Positions 1 through 13,902 of a stretch of DNA of 64,000 bases are shown piece after piece. The DNA is from Opisthorchis felineus (Eukaryota > Platyhelminthes > Trematoda > Opisthorchiida > Opisthorchiidae). The notes under the pieces are model-generated. The model made no database searches. It had not been told where the DNA came from and saw nothing but the letters and a program-made list of their open reading frames with translations. Location: assembly GCA_004794785.1 (NCBI GenBank), contig SJOL01000554.1, positions 560,121-624,120 of the forward strand. The letters are read 5' to 3'. Numbering within the stretch: position 1 is the stretch's first letter; the number at the start of each line of letters is the position of its first letter. The translations under genes and the position numbers were made by a program.

Positions 1-2199
1 CAAAATTACGTGAATCCTGATTTGAAGACTCAGTTGTTTGGCGAAAATACTGGGGATATACCTACCGGTTACGGGACAAGGAGCTGAACGACAATGAGCT
101 TTCACATTGAAGTCCCGTGTCTCTATCCCGCTCGGAACTGACCTGAATCCCAGCACGCGCGAAATAGCGGGCCCTCGAAAGCTGTACGAATTATCGCGCG
201 CTTCGGGTCAAAGTTCAGCCCATGTTTTGCGGCTTGTGCCAGGGGGTTCCACGAATATTCCGAGTGGCGTTTCCAAGCATACAACCAGGTTATAAGGTTG
301 GTTATACGGTCTGGTGCACGGAATGGCGCCTTAACGGATAAGGGCTAGGAAAGGACCTCGAAGATTTCAGCTTGGCCTTTCTATTCCAGGACTACTCGGT
401 TGATAGCCAACAGTCTCTCACATCCATGAACTTCTAAGATTGGAATACATACATTTGGTTCCGGAAAGGTAGCATCTGCGGAGTAATGAATCAGTACATA
501 CCCATAAGTCTATCCACAGTGGCTCTTAAAACGATATGACCATTGACACCCGTCTCTGCCTCTTCCCGGAAGTCCTATTGCGATGCTGGATTTGTGCTTT
601 TCAGAAAATCCGACGCCACAGATCAGGCTACATTACTGCCTATACTACGCGGCTGGAGCAATAGGGTCATTTTAGAAATGGTTGGGAGCTTTCCCGGCTG
701 ATGATAAATGAGAGCGAGAGCCAAGGACACTTATTTACAAACAGTGCAAGCTGCCCAAGGGGTTTTTCTATCCGAAGTCTGCATGAACTCCCCGTCAAAA
801 TATATCTGTTCACGGTGCGTGCTGTCTGTTGACGGCAATGAAGAGTAAAATGTGGTAAAAATTAGACTGGGCGAGTAGGAACTACAAGCCGGCCTGGATA
901 AGCTGGCGCGATGGCTTGAGAAGAACAAGCTACCAACTTATGCCGACAAACATGGGGTTATAGTGATTAGTCTAGTTAGCGAGGTGCAGATGTACACCAC
1001 AGACACAACATCATAACCTGATTCACACCGCACGTGAACTTGAAGTACTTACTCGCTTTTCGGAAGGCTGGTCTGTATGATCACCCAGTCAACAATTGCG
1101 TACAAGCAGCCGACGTATTATCTATACGCTAAATACGAAAAACAAACTCTGGAACAGGCACAGCAGATCTTAGAGAATTAGTGACTTCCGGGACAATAGA
1201 TATTGTCAGGAGTACCTCAGACCTTCTGTTCAGGCGTGCTTCAAAATGGAGTCGAAGGGGATAGACACGTAAATATTTGTTGCTCATATTTATTATTACT
1301 AGCCTGGTCACAGATATTTGAACCCAGTAATCTATATTTGCTAGTGACGTCAAGAAAGATCTGGAGGCCGTACGCGGATTAGTTGAAACGGGTTAAGAGT
1401 AGCTTGGTTAATCGGACTCCAGCTTGGACCCGTCCCTGCTATCCTGAAGCACCGTGTGTATCACCAACAGGATCCACTTCATTCGATAGTTAGAGAATTG
1501 ACCGGTGATGAGGATCGGTTAGTGATGCATTTCCTTGACAGAAAGGAGCTTTTGAGACAATATATACCGGTCCATAATGCCTCCGGGGTTAGTGATCCAT
1601 CTTTTGTCGGTAAGAAGACCGGAAGTGTTGGTCTTGCATTTTAGGTCATTGTATCACCATGAAATGTGAGTGCAGAATTTATCTGCTCCATTGGGATATC
1701 GGCCGCCCGAACCTTGTGCAGAGGCTTGCGGCAGGTGTTAACAGGGCTGAGACCTCGTCTGTGATGGTAAACTTCAAAGCTTGAATCATTCTCCCTGGAT
1801 AGAAGGTTGTGAAGTGATATTAGTTTTCAGAATAATCGTTTTTTCTGCATGTACAGTCCAAGTACTATTTACACTGTTAAGATCTAAGCCTTAATCCGCG
1901 CGGGCTAGCACAAAGTTAAAGGCGGAATACTCGTTCTTGGCGAACTGTCTTGCTCGTTGAATGGTTGACTACTGGGGTAAGCTGCCTCCAAATGTGGCAG
2001 TGCAGTTTGTACAACCACATTCAACAGTCCTTTAGGTAGGCTTCAACCTTTTCAGATGAAAAGGTTTCATGAGTTTTCCGTCAGCTAACCCAGCTGTTGG
2101 ATCACCTTGTCTAGTATAGGAGTAAGAATGCACCCGAGCTATGTGCGGGCATTTGGTTTTGGGAAGTCAGGTAGCCCTGTAAATCGACTCCTCAGTTCA
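1..2199. other. Unassigned, probably ARGLU1 intron or 3' flank
   Basis: No open frame above 75 codons, no repeat shared with the rest of the window and no family motif recognised. If ARGLU1 continues to the left, this is intronic. Confidence 0.5.
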
Positions 2200-2690
2200 C
2201 TTTATCAGCTATAAATCATACACCAATGGTGCGTTGGTTTCAGCTGCTACAGTTTCGGTCACCCGAAAATTGGAGGGCGTGAAAGGTACAGCCAAGCACT
2301 GGAGGCGATTTTATAATCAGCCAGTTTGGGAAACTGGACAGATACGCACCAAAGGCAACAGTTTTGATGCACGAATACTACTGATGGCATGACTACGCCA
2401 TGTCGCTAACCATTAGTGAGCTGAGATCCAAGGTCTCCAGGGAGACGGCAGTTGTCGACCCAACTCAGTCTACTGGTTGGGGTTCTCGTAATTCGTTGAC
2501 AGTCCTCATCTCTCGGTTGCTCTCACTCAACACACTACTCGATAAAAAAGGCTTTGCGAAACGGACAGTCCTCTGGCAGGCGAAGTACATGTCCTACGTA
2601 ACCTACGATGTGTGAGTAACTCAACCATCATGGGAGAGTTACTTTTTCCTAAAACCATCTGGCATACAACAACACTGCCAACCCCATGTT
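2200..2690 (-). mobile_element. RTE-clade LINE, 3' fragment
   Basis: Reading leftward from about 2690, the minus strand gives a decayed version of the RTE C-terminal region (VLG...VELLTHRRLRYVGHVLRLPEDCPF, across frame breaks). It is followed by a 3' UTR (2400-2200) that matches the 3' ends of the RTE copies at 20.9 and 24.8 kb, including their shared CAGCTGC/TTGGAGGC-type blocks. RTE LINEs encode an AP endonuclease and a reverse transcriptase; only the last few percent is left here. Not functional. Confidence 0.55.
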
Positions 2691-5600
2691 TCCACCAGAC
2701 TCGGCCAATGCCTCAGAGGTACCGATAGCCCACACTGACTGCTTTCATGTATCACCTACACCTTCCTCAAGAACTTACAAAGAAAGGGACAAAATGGACG
2801 AGAAAAAATACGAAGACAGGAAAAACGGAACAGAGCGACGGGGCAGAAGACGACAACGTACTGGCGTAGTCATTTTTTTCCTAGCCAAGAAACTGGATGA
2901 CTTTGACCAGGTCCTCATTTTGATGCTGGCAGCCACCAAAGAATTGGCTTATCCGATTCTGGGATGAGTAATGATTGGCAGCGATTCTATTAGTTGGTCG
3001 GGTGCCAACATAAAGTTCTAATTTAACAACCACTGCAGTGTCATGCTTAATATTCTTAGACAATAAGGCCAAAAACCTCCGACTTACATTCGTTACTTGA
3101 CACAATTCAACCGGAGGATACATTCCTCCTGACCCAACCAATGAAAGATAGATCTGTTGGTACTTTGCGACCTAGAAGCGCGGATAATATATGGAGTACC
3201 TAGCCAGTCTGCTACTCAGAAACAGAACACAAATGGAGTTCACTGGCGATCTTCCCGTTATCTAGTCACAGTTGTGAGTTATTGTCAAATGACGCCGGAT
3301 CTTCGGGAAACACCTGATCCATGAATACGCGACTTGACATGACACCCTCAGGCTACTAAAAATGAACGTTGGTACCTCTTGGAATGTTAACTAGAAAGAA
3401 GCATCTCTAACAACTTCCCAGTGGTACCGGCAGTCCTTCGTCTCCGGGGAAGATAAGATCGCAAAAGGACGGCTCTGTCGTTCCATTGGATCAAACATCA
3501 GGCTTCTAACTTTGGTTCCCAAAGCGGAGGTATTGCTACAGTTACGCTCACCGTCCGGTGACCCAAATCCTACGGTACTAAGCAGATTCCCAAGAAGAAA
3601 CACGTACGTCAGACAGAACTTGTTGAACTGCTTCAATCTATCCTCATCGGAAAGACCTAGGAGATGAACTGCAGTCCTATTATCTATGCATCGGACATCT
3701 TCCTTCAATTTTACCTCAGGCTGGGAAGCTGCGGGTAGATTATGTTCAAGTTTGACTGGGTGAAAGCAGACATTAGTAACCGAAATCAGGCGGAAGAGTC
3801 TGAGGGAATATTATATCCATCCACAGGTTGGCACGTGTTCAGCTATCTTTAGTTGCCATCATATGAACTTAGGTGATCGATCACCTGCAGGTGAAACGAT
3901 GGCATACAATTGATTTGGAGATAGATGGTAGAAGCACTTCTACTGGTGGGGTCGGAGTTTGGTTGCATGTATGGGGGGTTTGCGGCATAACAGGTGCGCT
4001 TCACTATACATTCAAGAGGCGGTTCAATAACACACTGATATCGTCTCCCCCGAATGTCAGGCGCAGAAACACATCAAGTCTTGGAACTTAAAGCACGGCA
4101 TCCAGTTCCAGGCTTTCGGTATTATCTCCGTATAAATGCCAGTGGATAAACCTTTGAGTGAAATAACTTACCAAAAATGCAGGCGCACCCTCTGGTTCTC
4201 ATTTTCATGTTAGATGTTCAGTTTGAGGATAGCATGGACGCTATCGAGAGATTCGTTTTTCTACTTCCCCAGAGGGTGTGGTACTAGAGCCTAGCCTCCC
4301 AGACTAAACAGCGTTGTTTTACTTAGGGGCACAGAACATCCATCGGAAGCTTTATTCCTTGATGAGATTCCAGTAACTATTGACATGGGGATGCAGTAAC
4401 TATAGAACAACTGAACTGGCAGGCGTTCGACACCACCAGTCACAAGTTACTCCTTATGGAAGCAAGAGCATACGGAATGACCACGACTATAATAAAAATT
4501 TTGAGGATAACTCATTCATTAGTGGAAAATGGTGGATCAACTTCCGGGGATTCCTCAAGCACACTTACTAGTTTCAGAGAAAACAGATATCAAAAGAGAC
4601 ATAGTGAAACGTTACGGAAGAAAACCATAACAGATTTCCGTAGAATGTTTCTTTTCCGGCAGAACCATAGGGTCATCAGAAGTTAACCTAGGCTAAACAC
4701 TGGAATGCCTCAAAGTAAATCTAAGCAAACGCCGGGCAAGATAACTTGCAGATAACATCCAACCTTATGGGAAGGCATTCATTACGAGATCCGGTGATAA
4801 CTAAAGTGAAACTAGTTTCCTTGTTTTCGATAAGATATACTATGCTCAGTTTGCATGAATTTGAATCACTTCCACCTATGGTTGCTGGCATTGCCAGAGT
4901 TAAGTGTGGTTGGATAGCGGAAACCATCTACACAGCGAACATAGCGGTCCGTACAAAAAAAGAAGTTAACTACCGTGGGGGAAACCAAAACCACATGGCA
5001 AGGAAGCCCATGGAGGGAAAAAATAATCCAAATAGTGCTAAAGTAGCCAACATATTTTCCGAGAACCTGAAAAGCGAACGGAAGGCTTCTCGCGAAAGCA
5101 CGATAAAGACCCAGATGATGCTAAAGAAGTGCGGAAAAACAACCGTGATTGGTACAGAAAGACAACAAAACCAACGCGGGACAGTCATAAATACCTAACA
5201 GAAGAAGTAGCAAACGTGCTGAAATTGGAGGGTTCGCTATTCTTTTTGAGGTAGCAAAAAAGATATACAAAATACAAAGAAATCACAAACAGACCTACCC
5301 TATCTACTGTCAACATTAACAGCAAAACCAGGATGAGGGCACGAATGGCGCATTACCTAGCATTTTTCTGCTTACCAAGACAAAGACCTTTTGAAGAGAA
5401 AAATGGACAGGGACCTTTTCTGACTCAACCAGAATGACGTAAGCTGACGAGACGCAACTTAAACTGGTCTGAAGTCAAGTACTGAGTTCAAAGCGTCTTC
5501 ATGTAGCTGTCTAGCTTTTTCGTCGATAAAAGGCTTACTCCAAGTCGAATAGAGACTAGGTGCAACAGGAGCAGAGACCAGGACTTCGCAGAAGGACCGA

Positions 5601-7537
5601 CAACCTTGAGTAACCGATCACCATCTATCGATGCGTGATGTAAGTTAGCGACCTGAGTACTCTATCAATTATTGTTTGGGAAGCGCCACACAACACGGTA
5701 TTCGGGTGTTTTTTACCATTTGTGCTTGCGATTAAGAGAGACTATCAAACAGTTGTCACAATTAATGAACGTCGACAGTCCTGGGTACACCTAAACTAGA
5801 CTTCCGACCGAGGTTTTTACGATTCGACTTACATGAATGTCCCAGTTGTTATAAAGTGCAGCTACAACTTACCATCCGTAAAAGCATAAGTTCTTTCTAA
5901 ACGTTGCCCCCGACGACGTCACCGCTGCATTTGGTTGCACCACAAGCACAGTGGGCGCAGAGATCCCGAGGTTTTGTTAGCGCATTCTAAAAAACTCAAA
6001 CACGTTTATAGCTGCATATGGATCTAGGTTTCTGCCGTATCCACTAGATCGCCAGTGATAGTGATTAAACGTTGGTCAACAAAAGTGCGAGGTTCCTGTG
6101 GCCAACTTCTTACCCGTCCTTTCAGGGGCTGCGAGAAGAAAACAGAAACTGGTGGGACAGTCTAATTCCTGAACGAAGCGAAAAACAAGCGAGATATCCA
6201 TTCACTTCGTATCGTTCACGAGCCGCAAATACGCAATATGCGACCTATCGTTATCACCATGCAACCATGGGTTTAGGTGAAGCGTTATGATAAAACAAAA
6301 ATAGGAGAACAGTAGGTTCGATATCTCTGATACGGGAGTCCCGCCAACATCAGAAGGGAAGCAGCAACCACTCACAACCGACGCCCAAACACGGTATAAC
6401 CCTTTTAACTGTAACTGGAAACTGTATTGACCCACATCGCCGGGACCTTCAAGGTGTCGCGAACCGTCTGTGACTGCAAAATCTCAGGAATGGTCGACCA
6501 TTCTTGGAATTGATTTTTTCAAAGATATCAGAATTGACAAACCAGTTACCAAGCGGCAACGAGGGTAAATAAACACCCTAGTCAACCGAGAGAAATGACT
6601 TCCAGACAATCGAAGTTGGTAGATTTACATTCAGTGAAATGCGTTCTCAGGGCGGCAAGCATCCGAACTATCCTCATTACCATAAAAAACAAGTAGCCCC
6701 TTAAAACACCCGCACGTTTGACAGGCGTACAACAGGAAAAGGCACTGCGATATTTCTTGCCTGCATCACCGCCGGCTAGGCCCAAATGCTCACTCCACTT
6801 GTGACTGCCGCTTCTCATGAAAATGACGTCAGAACATGTACACACGTCCATCAATCAGGCCAAACAGTGAAAAACTTTCCATCATGCACCATCATCATCG
6901 ACATCGCACCTCCCTTCAGCACTGATACAGTCATAACTCTTTCGAATGCTTGTTGTAAAAAAAACAAATCAGAGGGAGGGGACACAGCATTGGCCTAATA
7001 CAAGAACTTTCAGGTGCTACACCTTCTAAGACTCACTCAGTCTGAATGGAACCTAACAAGTAACCCACTGACCGATTGGCGGCCACATCGTATGGCGCCT
7101 TAAGCAGAGCGTACGCAGTATGATACTATACCAGTCCTAGAGACCGCGTCACATTGACGATGCTGACTTTTCGTAATAATTAACATGCCTCCTTACCAGA
7201 TCAGAATCTAACCACCACTCTGTTCGCCAAACCCTGAAATTAGGCACGGAAAATAGCACCTTTTACGGTGGATGACCAGGAAAGCGCACTTATGGTGTGG
7301 CTACATTCCTGAGATAAATCCTTCACCATTACTTTCCTGCCTCGTTGCGAGCCATTCGTTAGTTAAGCCTTATCTGCAATTTATTTTAACTACGGTGTAG
7401 AGACTGCATCGTCTCCCCAACACGGGTCCACTTTTATGGGTATCGCCAGAACTGCTAATTTGCTTTTTGGAGATTTGGAGTTTTCATTAGTAAGATCGCA
7501 CGCCAGTAGGTGAACGAGACCGGAAGTACATCCATGT
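2691..7537. other. Unassigned stretch
   Basis: The longest frames here are 150 codons on the plus strand (4746-5198, Lys/Asn-rich) and 105 on the minus strand (3391-3708). Neither shows a domain I recognise, codon-level evidence of selection, or splice-linked neighbours. No copies of the window's repeat families were seen. Confidence 0.45.
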
Positions 7538-7724
7538 AAAAAAATCGTTCAGCTGTAACACCCTTTCGGTCACTAGCTGACATGACACTTGAAGTAAGCA
7601 CGAGGGCTGGGACACTTCCAGGTTGCCCAAGCCTAGACAGGAGAACTCGAGATGCAGAGGTCGGGTTCGAACCAAGGACTTTCCAATCAGTAAATTCGCG
7701 CTCTAACCACCGGAGTCTCGCCCC
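7538..7724 (-). mobile_element. tRNA-derived SINE (copy S2)
   Basis: Minus-strand copy with an A-box-like TCCGGTGGTTAGAGCGC and a perfect B-box GGTTCGAACCC (7663-7673), then a tRNA-unrelated body (CTGTCTAGGCTTGGGCAACC...) ending GTGTTACAGCTGAACGA plus a T run. The same order and wording occurs at 24335-24521. SINEs are transcribed by RNA polymerase III and moved by a partner LINE. Confidence 0.78.
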
Positions 7725-7857
7725 CCATCCATGTGGTGGAGTGCCTTTCACCATTTGGGGGCCCAGGCACAGCTTCTCGGCTCCGAATAGCGAAACCAGC
7801 CAGATACAGTCCATGAATTTCGGTCACTTCTTTCCAGTCACTTCATTATCATGACAT

Positions 7858-8255
7858 CGTGTTCAACACTGATACTTCGCTGCAGTACAACCATGATTTA
7901 TTTGAAAGCCTTATGGTTAAGAAAAGAATGTTGACAGGGACGGGATTTAGTGCTACCTTACTACAATCATTCCGAGGTGCCTAGACCTCCAGACACTATG
8001 CAATCCGGATAGAAACTGACACCACGAACGCCAATGACATCGATTAGCAGCTATATCTTGCAGCATCCCCAACCAGGCGCAATGGGGATCACGCAATCCC
8101 CATCCTGGTAGGTGAGTAGCACCGACAGCACCCAAATGCTTCGTAATCTCTTTCATACTCCTCTGCCAAGTCAAATGTTGGCCACCTCCCTCAGCCAATT
8201 GCCCCAAAAATCGAAAGACGTTACGCACTCTCAATGTTTAGTGGTAACAATGCTG
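7858..8255 (-). mobile_element. RTE-clade LINE, 3' terminal fragment
   Basis: The minus strand from about 8250 reads LTWQRSMKEITKHLGAVGA and then PGWGLRDPHCAWL, the characteristic C-terminus of one fluke RTE subfamily, open to about 7953. The 3' UTR (7858-7952) matches those at 14.9, 26.9 and 28.05 kb. 5'-truncated, as usual for LINE insertions. Confidence 0.75.
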
Positions 8256-11200
8256 TATTGTGATCCGATTTGTTAGGGCTGAACTACATTGACGTTGGAG
8301 ACAACTTAGAAGATTAGAAGGCTTGACAACAGTAGGGTGGCTCCGCCTACGGGCTTACATGGGGTGCGAATGAGCCTTTTGAACGAGCTATTTGACCAAC
8401 ATAGCCGGATGTGAACAGATGCCCTGGTCACTTTGTAAGATAGAACCACTCAGCAATCAAATATTATTTTTAGTCTTCTTGTCCAATGGAAGGACCCCCA
8501 ATGAGTCCTGACAAAGAAGATTCAGCAGAACAGAATACTCGGCAAGAGGTATGCACACAGTATGGTCAAACTGACGGATTTTCATGGACTAGCAGTGGGA
8601 CATAATAATCGAATCAACGGCGAAATCGATAGCGAATATTTACAAGCGATGCGCTGGGAGGATATTTCCAGAGTCCATTCGCAGAATGATGAGAGTGAGT
8701 AAAATTTCGTTCTCAACAGCATTTAGATTTCATCGTCACATGATGTGGAAAGAGTAGTTTCTAACCGCCTGAGAACCATTTGGAGCACAGAGGTGAGTGA
8801 TTTCTAACACCCGCCCTAAGCTCACCATTCACATGAAGGCCAAAAAGATTCCAGCTTGCACCGTGATGCCAAGCGCACCAGTTGAAATTAGAGGCTTCGC
8901 TTTCTTCCCAGTTACCTTTTTACTAATGGAAAATCACACAAAGCAAGCTGATGTCTTTACGGTAAACCCTCTGGGGACCTCAGAAGTAACCTATCTTCGT
9001 CCTGTGTATCAGCGCCCTTCTGTCTCCTGAATGTGCTTATGTTCTCCTCAAAAAAGGCTTGGAAACTGCCACTTCCGCCATCAGTGCTGACTAGTTAATC
9101 TTCCAAGAAAACCCCGATGAAACACAAAGGTTCTCTCATAAACAGATGTTCGCAAGCACGACCTAGTAAAGAAACAAGACCAGTGTAAGCTTACAGTTCT
9201 ACCTATAAAAAGCCAACACCGTGAAGCCGAACGGGTACCTAGAGGAGAACCTAACGCTGTCTTCTATGCGGAGGCAGAGCTTGGGCTAATTCAAACAACA
9301 CATAATGGAACTTCGTTTTAGGAACCACCCAAGATTCCTGATAACTTGACCGAATGCAATCTCACACGAAAACTTCCCGTTTTAAGGTTTGATGGCTATG
9401 CCACCAACTCTTCGCTCAACCTTAGCCCTGTCATAATAGGAAAATTCATCCCTTCGATTACCGATCGAAGCAGCCCGTTAAGAGCGAAACCCTGCTACGA
9501 GAATCAGTCCCAGACCATTAGATCTGGGTCACCCTGCGTGCTCACTGGGCAAGGCTGATGGATGTAATGAGCTCCGATATCAACCTTTCACAATTTCTCT
9601 TATCCGGACATAAGCTGGGCGCTTACTAAAAATGATAATCAGTCAGCCGTGGGTACCTTTCGGTGCATAGCTGTCATGCAACTCGATGGATGCACAGAGG
9701 CTAAGATACTTTCCGGTTGCCCATTCGACAGAAATCGATTGTTTGACTCCGTGAGGCATCGATCGCGGAAAGCATTCGATCCTTCGTAATGAGAGAAAAC
9801 TTGTACCAGTATGTACTTCGGAGATACGAAGTGTTTGCTCTTCGAAAAAAGGGTAATCAGTACAACCCAGATAAGAAAACAAGACAAAACGAAGTACGCA
9901 CTTTCATCTTCTTTCGTGGACGAATACTTCCAAGCACAACACCAGAGCAATTACGTCGAACATCATGTTCACGCTTTCACAGCAATGTTAATATTACACA
10001 ATCTTTTTCCATGTCCTTATGGCCATCCGTTATTTTACAGGGCGCATTCGCCCCCATTGGCGACCCTACTACGAAGTTATGGTAGGAAGTTTGTGGTGCA
10101 GTCGCACTGATATTGGCTTTCCGTGCGGTCCTTTAAAGGCTGACTATTCAACCTTAGAGATGGGACTACCCTGATGACTCTGAGTAAATCCGTCACATAT
10201 AGCTATATATATATAGCCCGAACGTGCTGAACGAAACCTACTGACGGGCCCTTCCACTGGCTTTAGAAGCCACCACTCTCACACGGATAGAGGGAGACTT
10301 TGTAATCAATAGTCGCGGAACATAACCAGTAGGACAGCAATCCGCGCAAAATCACGTGTAACAACAAAAGATCCGACAGTGTGAGGACAGGACTGGATCC
10401 AGAGATTCCGTAGGCAGAGAGTGTCGTCTGGACCGGCGAATGCTGGTTGGCGATAGTAATACAGTGGTTAATACACGCAACCCGCAATCATCAGGGTTAT
10501 CACGCTGGGGAACCACCAAGAATAAAATTTACGGACCTAATAGTGGCAAGTTGAATGCCACTAGACAAATCAAATCGTCCAGGGGCGAGTTCAGATTTGA
10601 AACACTAGAACTTCCATGGTCGCAACTGTAGAAAATTGCGGCGGAGCATAGCTATCCTAGCATACTGTTGAAACTCAATCAAATGCAACTGTTCCTCTAA
10701 GCTGGAAGTGCAACAACCTCAAATAAGAAGGGGGAGGTTGCTGCGAGTTGGTGAAATAAAAGACTTGACAATGTGCCTGTTGCAGTACTGTGGAAGCAGT
10801 TGCCTGCGAAGGAATGAGCAATTAAGTCCCAGTGTTTTTTGGAGAGGATGCTGGCGGTTTCTCCCGCTGATCGATCTATTGTCTGGTGTCAGTTCGGATG
10901 GATGGGTGAGAGCAAACAATTAAGATAACCGTCATGTCCTGGGTGCCCGTAAAATTGTAAACGGTTGTTGTGTGAGGATGAGGTACAATGGTTTCCCCTA
11001 AAATAATCCCAAGTACTTGTCACCAATTATGCACTGCATGAATTTATTGCGAGCGACCATGACTGGCGGATTCGAGAGTGAAAGAAACTCAATAGGCACA
11101 TGGCATTCTACTTCGAGAGAGAAAGTGCCTGTTTTTTTTTTAGCATAAGATGGGATTCTTTGAAAGTGAACGTTCACAGACCTATTGTGACGAACGACTA

Positions 11201-11859
11201 CTGCCCATTATTCCTGTCCCCCGGTGTTTCGCACACTGGTAACTATTTTCCATTCCCTGTTACTGTAGATGGCACAAGGTAACCCTCAGCGCAAGCGGAA
11301 AAGTGACTGCACCACGGTGAAACAGCAAAGAAAACAAATAAGGAACACGGAGGCGTTTGATGCATTGTTTTCGCCTACACGTATGGACGATTTTGAAGAA
11401 TAAATGTGCAAAAAATACATATGTACAAAAAGAAAAAAAACATTTCATTTCATCACCCAGTAACAGCGAATAGGGTCTGTAGGGAGGGGTCCTGAAAATA
11501 GAGGAAAATAAGAATAGGATTCGAGAGTTTTGGTCATTCAAGTTACACAAAATGGAGGAATGATCACGCAGTTGTGTGACTCTCCTGAGATAAACTGAGA
11601 TCTATTTTACTGAATGGTATCTGATTCCTGCTATGAGCGAGGCTTTTCAGGAAGCCTTAAATTGCACGCCCATGGATAGCCTTAGCATTTTTAAATCTTA
11701 AGTACATAAAATTACTTTCGCGTTTTCATGTGAAATTTTTTTCAAGCTGTACGCGAGAAATCCACTACAGGGTGCATAAGATCTTACTTAACGTGAGACC
11801 CGAGCGGCACGTTGACGAAACGGTACTACCAGCCTTTCTACATTCAAGTATAGCCAGGA
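8256..11859. other. Unassigned stretch
   Basis: Contains overlapping frames of about 100 codons around 9640-10110 on both strands and a short TA-rich run near 10200-10217. None is recognisable as a gene or transposon domain. Confidence 0.45.
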
Positions 11860-13650
11860 AAGCCAACCTACGTAGAGTCTAGGGCTCCTTTGGGATGGAA
11901 GAAAACCGCGATCGTCAGTCGGCGGCACACGTGGCGGTGCTCAAGCACTTGACGTTACTGGTGGTTGAACGGGCGGTTTCTTCGCTGAGTTTGACAATTG
12001 AATTGCAAACGAGAAAACCTAATTAGTATGCGGTTACGTGGGGCACCAGGTTAATGAAACGATGGTTTTCACACAATGTTTGCGTACCCTCTTTGAAGAA
12101 GGGAATGATTGTTGATTCGCCCTATTTTGCGGGCACTTACTCTTCAGTGCATATGGTAGTTGTGTACCGTAGATTCTCCGGTTTTTTCGAAAAGGATTAA
12201 GTGCAAGCCGTTTGGCTCTGGTGCTTTCTCCCGTCTTAGGAAGGAAATTTTGTACTTCACCTACTGTTCCAAAAGTAAATAAATAACCTAAATATACTCA
12301 TTTGGAAACAAATTTGGTTTTGCGAGAGACTCACCTGGAACCCGGCTGAATCTCTTGTTTATGATGGGGACTGCGCCTATCTGATGAGCCCAATGAAGGG
12401 CGAAAGCGGTCGTAGGCTGTCGAAGAATTTTCGACAACCTTACGAGCAGTGTATTACGTCTATAAATAAATAACCGTTTAGCTGTTCTTCTGACGGACAA
12501 TTAATGTTGACATTCCATTCTCCTGCATGTACTGTCTCCAAGAGCTGTGTTGCAGGAGGCAAACTAGACTGTTATTCGAAGTGCGGCCCATTGTTCCAGT
12601 CGGCGTTTGTGCAAGTGAATCACTGAGCCGCCTTTTTCACTCATCGCTCCACTAACAGTCGTTTGCCTTAGGTCACTCGATCGAATTAGGTGAGAGTGCA
12701 CGACTGTTGTCGGTGGCGAAAACCACCATCTCCTGAGCTTTCGTTGTCCACCAAGGCTCTTGGTCTTTCCCTAGACTCTTCACTATTCGACGATTGAGGG
12801 CTTTGGGTGCTGCGTCGTACTCGTTCCTGGATTTCCTGACATCGGTCAACGTTCGTGATCTTGGCGGTATTCTAGTCACTCGATCTATCGAAGTCGGATG
12901 AACACAGAAAGCCCTAGTATACCACCTTCTACACTTCCCCATGCTTCATCGTTCCCAGTAGCTCGTTGGTTGTTAAGCTACCTTAGATCGATGAGCCATA
13001 GGAGTTCTCTGAAGATGACAGATTGGCATGCTTCTTGCTGACTTGGAAGGGCTCGAAGGACAGTGAATGGTCAGACGTGACTGGAATCAAATTGTGTGCC
13101 CAAGAAGGAGCGGCAGACTTGAGTTGTAACCCTCCACCGGTGGCTGCTAGCCACGTGATCCAACTGGGTCCACGGTTTATTTGCATCTGGTGGACGCCAG
13201 GTTATACGGCGCGAGCGTTTGTGCTGAAAAACTCGTGCTGGCGAGTAACAGTTGCTAGTCAGCTCTTAACTGAGAGAGTCACTTTCCGTAATGTGCGCCG
13301 CGAGCGTAGACTCTGAATCGACCATCCAGATGTGATTCCAAAGAGCTCAGACGATCAAGTCGGGCATTCATACCACCCCCGAACATGACAATGTCAGTGC
13401 TCCCTGTTTGACGAATGAGCCTGGATAAATCTCCATTAAAGGTATCCCTTTCAGGGTCAGAGCTGTAATCCGTTGGGATGTAAGGTGATGTTAGAAACAG
13501 GAACCGGTTTTTATGTCGCGTGAAACTGAGCCTGATTGGGCTGGATAAGGGCGCAAAGACGATTGTTCATTGCAATCCAATCCAGCACAGCGCATTCAGC
13601 TCTGGGCTAACTACCAGATTCTACGAGTTATCGCTTCTTGGTTACCGGAC
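11860..13650 (-). mobile_element. RTE-clade LINE, endonuclease to early RT, decayed
   Basis: Read on the minus strand with several frame changes, the order is: end of the AP-endonuclease N-part (13640-13500), the block equivalent to YAPTDCSSD (about 13460), the GDMNAQVGRL block mutated to GGMNARLDRL (about 13400), ITWRPPDANKPWTQLDH (about 13200), and the endonuclease-RT linker (12942-12673, LNRRIVKSLGKDQEPWWT). The first RT motifs follow (12250-12030, EVQNFL... and SFPSSKRVRKHCV), then EHRHVCRRLTIAVFFHPKGALDS (about 11970). The catalytic Asp of the endonuclease block is Gly, and the RT stops before its YXDD box. Clearly dead. Confidence 0.75.
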
Positions 13651-13902
13651 ATGCGATATGAAATATGAAAGAACTGAAATCTCCCTTGGCGTATTATCAT
13701 CCTTCAGTCATGTAGGCGTTTCACAGACAACACATAAACTTTGAGAGTATAAGGTATGTGCAATCACCGCCTGGTTGCAATTGTACATGGGGTACGGACG
13801 TTTGAAACTGCTGTGTAGAAAGGATGTCGTGGATTGAGCAAATAGTTACTTTGGTCATTCTTAATAAACAGCGGGTTGGACAAAGCATACCGACCACGTA
13901 GG

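Noticed and set aside
4746..5198. A 150-codon Lys/Asn-rich plus-strand frame.
   Set aside because: No domain recognised and its composition follows the local A-rich DNA. I could not align it to RTE, CR1 or BEL proteins.
10197..10217. Short TA-rich palindrome (AGCTATATATATATAGC) as a possible terminator or cruciform.
   Set aside because: Too short and simple to support a specific function in a eukaryotic intron.
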